Below, piece by piece: positions 10,552 to 19,800 of a stretch of DNA of 64,000 nt. Positions within the stretch are counted from its first letter, which is position 1. Every line of letters starts with the position of its first letter. Source of the stretch: Bimuria novae-zelandiae CBS 107.79 (taxonomy: Eukaryota; Ascomycota; Dothideomycetes; Pleosporales; Didymosphaeriaceae); assembly GCA_010015655.1 (NCBI GenBank), contig ML976711.1:358013-422012 (forward strand). The letters run 5' to 3'. The position numbers and the translations under genes were made by a program. The notes under the pieces were generated by a model. The model worked only from the letters and a program-made list of their open reading frames with translations, was not told where the DNA came from and ran no database searches.

Positions 10552-12347
10552 CTATTCCGCACCCAGGTGCGCCCGCAAGCCCTCCTTCCCAACATTCATC
10601 GCGCGCTCTATCTCCATTTCCTCTTCGCGCAGCCGGCCCTTTCCATAGGCCAGGTCGCGCTCCTGCTGCCGCTTCTCTTCTTGCACACTCTTTTCGCGTT
10701 CTGCAAGCGCCCTCTCGCGACGTCTGCGTTCCTCGCGCTTCTTTGCCACCGCGGCTTCTTCTTCGGCGGATGCAGCTGCGCCTTCAGGTGCGGCCGGGAG
10801 CGTAGATATATATGTCTTAATCAGAGGTTCACGCGATGACGGGGGCAGTGAGATGTAGCGCAGATCTATAAGGATGGAGGATGGGAGTGTGTCGAGCGTC
10901 GAAGAGTGGTTGAGTGCGGCAAGTGGTTGTGCTTTGAGCAAGGCAGTTAGGTCTGACTTCAGCTCCGAAGAATGCATGCCTATCCGCTTGATGTGTTCGC
11001 GATACAATTTCTCCTTCTCTTTGTCGGGTAGTTTCATGTCTTTCAGCTCTGGCTCTTTCTTGTATTTCCGTCTGAACTCCGGCCAGTATAGTTTCGGCGT
11101 CGCGTAGCGATCGAGGAGGGCGAGGTAAGGGATGCGCGGATCCAGCTTCTGCTGCTTCGCTTTCTGTTCTTTGAGATATTGTATCTTATCGCGAGCCCAC
11201 TCGTCGAAGCATTCTTTCCGGGCTTTCATGTTCGGTAGGGCTTTGTAGCGCTCGTCGCCGTAGAGGGCACCGGCTTCCAGAACTTTATCCCAGGGTGTAT
11301 ATGGATTAGTATTCGTGTCATCGAGGAGCTCTTTAAAGAGCGCTTTGCAGTCGTCTTCCGAGAGGGGCTCTTCTTCGAAGTACTCTTCTTGTTCGTGGTC
11401 GCCTCCCATCTGCTCCATTTCTTCCATTTGCGCCAGCTGCCAGGCGAGGTCGTCGTCTTCTGGGGGTTGTTCGGTGGGTGGCTCTTCTGTGCGCTGACGC
11501 TTCGGTGGGTGCGACGCTTCTTCGCCCTCGTCATCGGTCACTTCGACCTCTTCGTATTCTTCTTCGTCTTCCATGCCCTCTTCACCTTCTACCTCTACAA
11601 TCTCGACGTCTTCTTCGGCTTGTGCCAATCCTGCCTCGATCTCGGCCATTGCGTCGTCTTCTTCGACGTCGCTCGGTTCGCCGCGCTCCCTTCGTTCCTT
11701 CTTCTCGCGCTCAACGCGGTCAAATTCGATCACGGCCTTCATGACGTCTGGTGGGAACTTCCAGAAGCTCTCATTCGTATCCTTGTTCCACACGAATCTC
11801 CTGCGCAGCTTGGTCCTCACCAACACCCACGGTGCACAGCCTGGGATATCTTGGCGATGCTTTGGCCGGTCTCGCGGTTGGCGCGGCCGATCTGCGAAAT
11901 TGTTGTGCCCTCCGCGAAAGCCTCCGCGAAGCCCTCCTCTAGCGTGATCCTGTCCTCTGTTCGAGTACAGGTTCTGCGCGCCGCCGAAGATGAGGTCTTC
12001 CATCTGCCTCTTCGGATCGAAAGCATTGAGCTGTTGATGGGTCGGATCATTGTAGTCGCTGTAGCCTGATTCTGCGCCGAGTGATGCGGGCGGTCGCGCT
12101 GGTAGGCTGGCTGGGGGTGGAGGGAGCGGAGTTGGAGGTGGAGGCTGGGCAGCCGCGGCGACGGGTCTCGTGTAAGTGGACTTCTTAGTCTCCTTGTTGA
12201 AGTAGTATGTATGCCCTACAACACGTTAGCAATGCTATGACGCAAGATAGTAGAAGCAGCTCGCGTACCTGAAGGTGCGTTGTGCTCCGTCCACCCCGCA
12301 GGGAGCGGTGGTGGCGGAGGCGGAGGCCTGACGGGCACATCAGACAT
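10552..12347 (-). CDS. WW- and FF-domain transcription elongation/splicing factor (TCERG1/Dre4/Urn1-like)
   Basis: Two exons (12347-12269, 12215-10552) joined over a 53-nt intron (GTACGC...GCTAACGTGTTGTAG) encode 580 residues. The N-terminus is polyproline followed by a WW domain (LPAGWTEH...SGHTYYFNKETKKSTYTRP), with the usual second Trp replaced by Tyr. A second, weak WW-like stretch (RRRFVWNKDTNESFWKFP) follows near residue 150. An acidic segment then leads to an FF-type domain (CKALFKELLDDTNTNPYTPWDKV...RKECFDEWARDKI) and a second FF-like helical block (ALLDRYATPKLYWPEFRRKYKKEPEL). The C-terminus is a charged coiled coil rich in Glu and Arg. This order matches TCERG1/CA150, fission yeast Dre4 and budding yeast Urn1, nuclear proteins linking elongation and splicing. 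The gene diverges from the proteasome gene with only 250 bp between the ATGs, so the two may share a promoter. Confidence 0.88.
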
Positions 12348-12597
12348 GGCGGCCAGAATGTAGCCCGTAGCAACTCAGAGGGAATATCTACGGCGAATGT
12401 TGCGGTGAGAGAGTGTTGCTTGCTCGTCGAAAAAGTGATCGGCCTTGGCGCTCTGCTCCACCGACGACGCGCAGTGGAGCTAATGCCTGGAGCTCCAACA
12501 ACACCAAACCCACCACGAAGCTCCCCGCCGCCCTCTCTCGACCCTCTGCGCCCGTAGTCTCCATAATCGCACCCCAGAACCGCGCTCGCTAGCAAAC

Positions 12598-13512
12598 ATG
12601 TCGCGGAGATACGATTCACGGGTATGTGGCCGCCACAGCCTCCGCTTGACCAATACTAACGCTCTCGCAGACGACCATCTTCTCGCCCGAGGGCCGCTTG
12701 TACCAAGTCGAATACGCGCTCGAGGCCATCTCGCACGCCGGAACAGCGTTAGGTATCTTAGCCAAGGATGGAATCGTACTGGCAGCGGAGAGAAAGGTCA
12801 CAAGCAAGCTGCTGGAGCAGGATACTTCAGCCGAGAAGCTCTACATCCTGAACGAGTGCGTGTGACAATGTGTGTACATCGGATACTGTGCTGATGCCCG
12901 GGAACAGCAACATGATCACCGCAGTTGCAGGCATGACGGCCGACGCCAACATCCTGATCAACGTCGCTCGTGACGTTGCTCAGCGCTACCTCCTCACCTA
13001 CAACGAAGACATTCCTTGCGAGCAGCTCGTGCGCCGACTATGCGATATCAAGCAGGGTTACACGCAGCGTGGTGGTCTCCGACCGTTTGGTGTGTCCTTG
13101 ATCTACGCAGGATGGGATCCACAGCGGGAGTTCCAGCTCTACCAGAGCAACCCCAGTGGCAACTACGGAGGCTGGAAGGCGACGAGCGTGGGCGCCAATA
13201 ACGCTTCCGCTCAGAGTTTGCTCAAGCAAGACTACAAGGAAGAGTGCGACCTCAAGGAGGCATGCGGGCTCGCTGTGAAAGTGCTTGGCAAGACGATGGA
13301 CTCCACGAAGCTAAGCAGTGAGAAGAGTACGTCGTCATAGATCTAACATGCACAAAGCGGCGCTAACTTTTCTTCCAGTCGAGTTCGCCACCGTCGGCAG
13401 GACAGAGGCGGGCAAGATCTACCACCACCTCTGGGGAGCGGACGAGATCGATGCGCTGCTCAAGGAGCACGGTTTGGCCAAACCGGAGGACACTGAGATG
13501 GCCGAAGGTTGA
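12598..13512 (+). CDS. PRE9: 20S proteasome subunit alpha type-4 (yeast Pre9/alpha3 type)
   Basis: Four exons (12598-12621, 12671-12855, 12908-13327, 13380-13512) encode 253 residues, the normal length for the family. The N-terminus [26 protein letters not shown] carries the proteasome alpha signature (YDSR..FSPEGRLxQVEYAxEA) that forms the gate of the 20S core. [41 protein letters not shown] and GGLRPFGVS are further landmarks shared with yeast Pre9 (alpha-3). The three introns are 49-52 nt with GTATGT, GTGCGT and GTACGT donors. Alpha subunits have no catalytic Thr; the role is structural, in the outer ring that controls substrate entry and regulator docking. The C-terminus ends in a short acidic tail (EDTEMAEG). 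No defect is visible and it should be a functional housekeeping gene. Confidence 0.96.
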
Positions 13513-13997
13513 GGCTGTCGCAAGCAATAGGGAATGCGGCGCCTATGGATCATGATAGACTTGGCCTGTAGTATACCATCCGGTGAGAGCATCGACGACT
13601 TTCGGTAGCAATCTCACCTTCATGACGGCATGCCATATTATGCTTCAACCCTTTGCTGCCGTTTGCGAACCGCATTGAACTGGCCTTCTACTACTCCTGT
13701 TTTCCTTCTGACGAATTAGCAGCGAGAGTTTCTCGCCGAACCTTTCATCTGAGGATCGTTCTTGCCGCACGCAACACGCAACACGCCGCTGATATCTGCT
13801 CCCCCTCGGAAGGAGCGCTCTTGCCTCTGACACAAGAACAACAACATGGATAGATCTGTAACGCACCTTTCTCTCAGCGTCCCCTCCACCCTCGACATGG
13901 TGTGTGGTCTCTTCTTCGACATTGCTAGGTGCACCACAGTTCTCCTCACTGCATCCTTTAGCCGCTTCGTCTAATTTGCATTGCGTTACGTCTCAAC
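13513..13997. other. intergenic, nothing recognised
   Basis: The spacer lies between the proteasome gene and the next plus-strand gene. No supported feature was found. Confidence 0.5.
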
Positions 13998-15094
13998 ATG
14001 TCTAGCCCTACCCGCCGTCCAAGCGTTGCATACATCCCAGCTACCGGTCCGTCAGCAACTCTCCTCGAGCGACTCCTGCAAGAGATCAACGACAAAGATG
14101 TACCGAGATCAGACCCTGTTTTCCCCAGCAATAACAGTCCCCGCCCTAGAAAGGATTCCCACATTGTCTCAGGAAAAGCTTCGTTGAGCTGCAACATCCC
14201 CCCGCCATCGCGCAAGAGTTCCAGCCTCTGGGCGAAAGGCGGATCCGTTGCGGAAGATGCTCGCCAGAAGCTCAGAGCTCTAGATGAAGCTCGCCAACGT
14301 AAACCTTCATTCAAGGCCGGCCAGTTCCTCGGTCAAGCCGCGTCGTCAGAGTTCGCCGTTTCAAGGAAGGCATCACCGGCTCTGCCTTCCCCGCTGATGT
14401 TCACGGATTTTCAATTCAACCGTGCGACAACAGTTTCTGCCACCGATCTGCCCTCGCCGGCCTCTCAGCACCGGAACAGCTACTTCGGTAGGAACGCGTC
14501 CTTAGAATCCGTTGCTTGTACTAACACAAAGCAGCCGCAAGAGGAAAGCGGGAACGCAGTGGCGCCTACTCGTCCGACCTGCTCACGAAGAGACTACGTC
14601 AAGCCAGTTTCTCCGACATGGCGTCCCGCGATCGCGAATACTGTAGTCCGAACACTCCGCCTGGTATGGTGAAAGGGGGCGGCCCGATTGTAACTACTCG
14701 TATTAGCAGTGCAACTTCTTCCGACCCTGTTCTTCGGTCTGAGACACTTCCTGAAATACCTTCGTCTCCTCCCTCTCCGCTCTATGAATTTCGAAGTACT
14801 CCGAAGCAGGCTTACAAACCCGTTCCACCTGCGACGCCTCATCGCTCGCCTACACCGTCCGATGCTGGAAGTGCAGGAACACCACCCTGGGCACGGCCAC
14901 TCCACCTCGTTGAAGAGGACGTTTCCATCTACAAGAACGTGCATGGGGACAAGGCTAAGGAACATCCGCTGTGCTTGTACTGCTTCCGACAGCAAGGCGA
15001 GTTCTGCAGAATGATAAAGCACCACTGTGAGGCGTGCGGGGGTGACGAGGTCTTGGAGGGGCATTATTGGGAGGCGCCCTTTCGGCCGCAGTAA
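13998..15094 (+). CDS. Ser/Pro-rich protein with C-terminal cysteine cluster, unknown
   Basis: Exons 13998-14487 and 14535-15094 join over a 47-nt intron (GTAGGA...GTACTAACACAAAGCAG) and give 349 residues. Most of the chain is disordered, with Ser, Pro and Arg plus many SP and RxxS motifs. This suggests a phosphorylated regulatory protein. The last 45 residues are different: HPLCLYCFRQQGEFC followed by KHHCEACGG gives C-x2-C-x7-C-x6-C-x2-C with two His before the fourth Cys. That is a plausible small zinc-binding module. I do not recognise a named family. An alternative reading without the intron stops after 224 residues; splicing is preferred because of the strong branch site and because it connects to the cysteine module. 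Confidence 0.78.
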
Positions 15095-15735
15095 GGGCAA
15101 TATCGCTTCATTGGACTGGTAATTTTTGTTTTGTACGGGAGTTCGCTCAGGTCGAGCTGGTGAGTTTGATTCGGTTCTTGCGTATGGAACAGGTTCATCA
15201 TTTCAAGTAAAGGGGTAGTGGCTTTCGGATTCTCAACAAGCATACATCCTCCCATCCCCTTTTTGTCTTGTAAGGATGGAGTCTACCTGCTGGTCTTGTT
15301 GTGCTGTTCAACCGTTCCATTCTCTCCACAGCGCAGGCTTTTGTAATACGACACTTGATTCGACGATTCAATTTTACTTATGATTTTGAAATACTTCGCA
15401 TGCTTCCTGCACTTGTCCTCGGTTATTGTCTCAACCAATTTTCCTTTTTCAGGGCTCTCCGCAACGTTCCACGGTTCTGCTTAACTTACAGCCCCTATTT
15501 CACCAGAGAATCTGGCGCGCCAAAAGGTGGTAGCTGCACACCACGCGAGAAACACGTCGTGTACTTCTATGCTATTCTTTACAGCTCACAGCACGTTTTC
15601 AACAGTCCACGCCGCGCTGTCTTATCCCGCTGGCAGCTGCGCCCGTGGGCTGTTCCTCATATTCAAATACACTAGCTGAAAGCGATCCCAACCACCAAAG
15701 TTCTCAAACACATTCTGAGCGTATACACCATCGAA
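15095..15735. other. intergenic, nothing recognised
   Basis: No domain-bearing frame, RNA gene or repeat was recognised between the two plus-strand genes. Confidence 0.5.
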
Positions 15736-16200
15736 ATGAACCACCATTCTCAATCTCCCAAGCCGCCGTCGCCCGACGCATCACCGCCGCCAGAACCTTC
15801 ACAACCCTACGACGCCGAGAGCAGGCCTGCAGCACAGCTAAATGTATACATTCCATACACCTCTCGTCCGTCATCACGCTCCTCGAACCGTTCTTCCGCG
15901 TCGGTGCACTCTGGGAGCTCAGCTGGGTCGTCGGCGTCGCATAGTTCTGATGTATCGGTGTTTTCGCACTCTTCGGAATCGACGGCAAGGTCCGATAGCC
16001 CGATGCTGGAGGTGAGAGAGAGGTTGACAGGCAGGATGTTGGCGAGGATGAGGTTTCTGAATGAGACTGGGCAGATGTATGGGGTTTATGGGCTGGGTGG
16101 AGGACGGAGGGGTGCGGTTTCGGGGCCTAGTGGTGGGGGTGGGGAGAGGAGGGAGGTAAATGGTAGGGATGGGGGAAGGTGGGAGATAGGAGTACTGTAG
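15736..16200 (+). CDS. small Ser/Gly-rich hypothetical protein
   Basis: A single exon of 154 codons begins at the ATG in CGAAATGAAC and ends TAG. The first 90 residues are Pro- and then Ser-rich (SRPSSRSSNRSSAS-like). A short, more ordered block follows (MLEVRERLTGRMLARMRFLNETGQMYGVYGL), then a Gly/Arg-rich end. The central block looks like a conserved helix and argues that the frame is real. Family and function are not recognised. It lies about 300 bp left of the gene split by the LINE. Confidence 0.45.
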   Translation: MNHHSQSPKPPSPDASPPPEPSQPYDAESRPAAQLNVYIPYTSRPSSRSSNRSSASVHSGSSAGSSASHSSDVSVFSHSSESTARSDSPMLEVRERLTGRMLARMRFLNETGQMYGVYGLGGGRRGAVSGPSGGGGERREVNGRDGGRWEIGVL

Positions 16201-16496
16201 ATGAGGAAGGTGTATGGACGGAAAGAAGTAGCTCGCAGCGGTGAATGATGTGACGATACAAGAGGCGGTACGAACTTTGGAGCTTCGCAAGCCGCGGTAG
16301 AACGCATGAAAAAAAAAACTCAATTTGTGCATGTGCCGAACAGGTTTTTCATTTCAAGGGAAAGGCGGTATGAAAGGATGGTAGTGTGACGCACTTACGT
16401 TGCTTCTGCGGAATAACAGCTGATAATTCCTTTCTCTCCTAGATAGATCTGTTCCTGTCTATTACTGTCTCTGTTCCGGTCGCGCTTGCTTTGAGT

Positions 16497-16847
16497 ATGA
16501 GTACCGACGTCACCTCTCCTGCCTATCGCAGCGAGAGTCAACAAACGCTTGAACGGCGCCTATTCTACTCGCCCTACAGGGTCTTTCCAATCGCCGCTGC
16601 ACCTGAGCCACCAAAATATCAAAGACTGCGCGTCCGACCGGGAGCGCGCGAAGCGGGAGCTAACGGCGCAATAGCGGACAATGAAGCACTTGAGCAGGAG
16701 ATCTTCTAGTGAGTACCACATCTCGCGTTGATTGCCCATTGAATATGCTAACTACGGCCGGTAGGGTCCTGGAGCAATCCAGCAGGGCTCGTGCTCTACT
16801 CTAGGACAGCCGCTTACGCACGCTGCGGCTTACTGAGAATTTCGCGC

Positions 16848-16850
<3 letters not shown>
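16497..16850 (+). pseudogene. 5' half of an F-box-like gene split by a LINE
   Basis: Exon 1 runs from ATG 16497 to 16708 (MSTDVTSPAYRSES..., 70 codons). An intron (GTGAGT at 16709, branch GCTAAC, TAG at 16764) follows. Exon 2 then reads VLEQSSRARALL, a TAG at 16802-16804, and DSRLRTLRLTENFAR up to base 16850, where the LINE begins. The codon split by the intron is TA/G, also a stop. Both stops are one transition from Gln/Trp codons and both are CpA-to-TpA type on one strand, the RIP signature. The reading frame at 16850 continues without a gap at 22732 (KECEQLCQRVLEKFPRELRDQVY), the F-box-like LPxELRxxVY motif. So this is the N-terminal part of a single gene killed by the insertion and by mutation. 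Confidence 0.7.
16837..16850. repeat. left copy of LINE target-site duplication
   Basis: The 14 bases GAATTTCGCGCGAA occur here directly before the (GTA) run and again at 22718-22731, directly after the element. This is the expected footprint of target-primed reverse transcription. Confidence 0.88.

Positions 16851-16880
<30 letters not shown>
16851..16880 (+). repeat. (GTA)10 run = (TAC)10 3' tail of the LINE
   Basis: Ten perfect GTA units start immediately after the left target-site copy. On the element strand this is a TAC tail at the 3' end. Confidence 0.9.
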
Positions 16881-19800
16881 TTGATTAACGTCTAGGAACA
16901 TAATGTTCTAGCCTCCCATGGGGCATGGAGACGCGCCGAGCAACCATTTAGGGCTAGCTAAAGTGGTGAGGGCGTTTCTTGCTATGTAGCTATTGCCATC
17001 TCTTGCAGTGGCTTGTAAGAGTCCGCCCCCCTCCGTGCGGGGGCCAAATCCTTGTCTTCTTGCCTATAGGCTGAGGTGTTAGGGTGTATCTATTATACAT
17101 ATAGACTTATTCTATAGGGTTAACAAGCTCCAGTAGAAGTTGGAAATCTTTTGGCTTAAGTGCCTTTAGGTATTCCACGCCCTCCCTGGTGGTGCTTGGG
17201 GGGCACGCTGGCCGTTTCGGCCAGTAGCGGAACTTTCGAACTGATCGTGGGCAGTGTACAATGTGGTCAGGCGCCAGGTCTGCCCCGCAGGGGCATTTAG
17301 TGACGGCGTCTTCGTGCCTGAACTTCTTATAGTACTAGGCGTAGTGTCCGTGGCGGGTGCGCATGGACAGTAGCTTAGCAAGCGCCAGTCGTTAGAGGGT
17401 GAGCTCCTTTAGCTATTTCGCAAGGCGGTAAGTGAGGTCCCACTGCATGTACTATTTTGACAACTTAGGCGAGCGGGCGCGCTACTAGTCTATCTTAGCG
17501 CTCCTAGTATGGGCGCGGACGTCTAACTTAAGGCCTAAGACTATGGGCTTAGCTACTATGCTATATAGAGGTTAAGGAGACTTTGCTGCGTCGTTAGCTA
17601 GCTAATCTACTAATTTATTCCCTTTTATTTCGCAGTGACTTAGGGCCTACTAGACAGCAATGTCTAGATTCTCTATTGTCTCCTGGCACCTAACAAACGC
17701 CTACTATAAGGAGGGGGACAGGTTGCCTCTTATACACTATATAATAGAAGTGCTATTAATACACATGTATATACGTCTTAGCTAGTAGGCGGGTGTATTA
17801 AGTGTATAGGTAAGTCCTTGCTACGCGCTAATAGCTTTAGTATTAAAAATATAAGACTTAGGGTTAAGGGAGCTATTACCCTGTAGGGTAAAGGCCTACC
17901 CTTTATATACAGCGTAGCTATATGTAACGTGCTTAACGCCGTTAATTTATTATTTAGAGCTATCTAAGAAGATAATAATAGTAGTTAGCGAAAGGAGAGC
18001 CTACTACTCCTTAAAGTAATAGGCGGCGTCCTTCTTAGCCACTTAGCCTATAGGGTCGGTGCGGCTCCTAGGGGAGTAGTGGGGGGCGCGGAACTCCAGT
18101 TAGGGTACTAGGTTAAAGATCTATGCGAGTTACTATACCTTTAAGCAGGCTCTCTATAGGAGGCCTACGCCTTAGCCTCTTTTAACTATAAGTAAGAGGG
18201 TCCTAGCAGTTAGCGGGTGTTTATTATTAATTATTAGTAGGTATGCCGTAAAGCAAAGCTTATATATCTTAAGTACTATTACTACTAAAGGGAGTCCTAC
18301 GTCCTGGAAGACGGCGATAGTAGGTGTAGTCTAATAGGCTAGTATAATAGCTTTATATACCTACTTAAGGACTTTATTAAGTGCGTTAATATGCTAGCCT
18401 AGTTAGGTGCTTACCTTAGCGCTTCTCGATTAGCACATGATTCTAGAGGGCTTTATCCTGCCTCTATACCAGGCCTCTACGCCGTACAGGAGCCGTGGGA
18501 GGACGTAGGAGATTACTACCTTACAAAGGGACCCTAGTAGGGGGCCGTGTTTAATCCAAGCTAGGCTACAGATATAATGTGCAACCACCCTTATCTTAGT
18601 AGCATAAGTTACAACGTAGGCCTTAAAAGTAAGCTTTTAATTAAACTACACGCCTAGCTAGCGCAGGGCCCTATTCTTACTTATAGGGAGAATAGGGTGT
18701 ATAGTAAGGTTCTTATTAATAATATAGGGAGGGGCGTAGTCTCCTTTCTACTGTATAAGGTAGATTATTTTAAGCTTATTTAGTAAGAAAGCAATCTTAT
18801 TATTTACGCTATATTTATTAATCTTATAAATATCTTTAGCAAGTTGTTTAATATTAAGGTTAAGGCTATAAGAGGCTCTATATAGGTAGATATTATTAGC
18901 ATATCTAAATCGCAGCGTGGTGTCCTAGAGGAGGAGTTCCGCCAGGTATAGCATGTAGATAACAGGTAAAAAGGGGGAGCCCTGTGGGGTGCCGCAAGCC
19001 ACTAGGTAGCGGCCAGATTAGTGTTAGCTATAGTAAATAAGTATATATTAGTTCGTAAGAATGTTGCGCGTAAGCAAAAGGACTTTCTAGTGCTAGCCTT
19101 ATCCTTTTATTTAGTGTAGCAGTTAGTTAATAAGGAGGGTATTAAAGGCCCTAAGCACGTCTATAGTAACTATAATAATATACTAGCCTTTACTAAAGGC
19201 TAGTTCTACTTTGTAGGTAAAGGCAGTAATTAAGTCTATAGCTAACCTTTTTAGTAGAGCCCCCCTATGTTAAGGGCTTAGTACGCCGTGTAGCATAGCT
19301 AAGTAGGCTATACGCCGGGCGGCAATCCTTTTAAATCCTTTTCTAAGGTAGAGTAGCATGGCGAGGGGTCTTATAGAGCCTAGGACCGTGTAGTCCTTCT
19401 TACTAAGCTTCTTAATAAATATAATCTCCCTATCTGTCTAGGCGGCAGGATAGTAATTAAGTTTAAGTAAGTCGCGGTAGATATTACAAACGTACTATTT
19501 AATATAGTTCTAGCATGCTATAAGTAGTTAAATAATTATACTATTAGCGCCTAGTAAGGTACTAAAGACCCTAATCACGCAGCGCTCTGTCTCTTTAATA
19601 GACAGGTACGTGTCCTAAGGGATAGTGGGGTTCTCTTATAGGGAGGACGGTTCTGATAGGTCGTCCTCCGCCGTGAATCTATAGAGTAGTGCTTGTCAAA
19701 GCATCTTAGCCTTATCTTTATCTTTAGTTACCTCTATGCCTCTAAAGACTATTAGTGCCTAGGTTCTAGTGGGTTTTAGCTTATACTAGTTAATAATTTA

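Noticed and set aside
11389..12069. 226-codon plus-strand frame opposite the WW/FF gene
   Set aside because: Phe/Val/Leu-rich antisense shadow of an acidic coding exon.
16851..16880. (GTA)10 as an ordinary microsatellite
   Set aside because: It abuts the 14-bp target duplication and is the 3' tail of the LINE on the minus strand.
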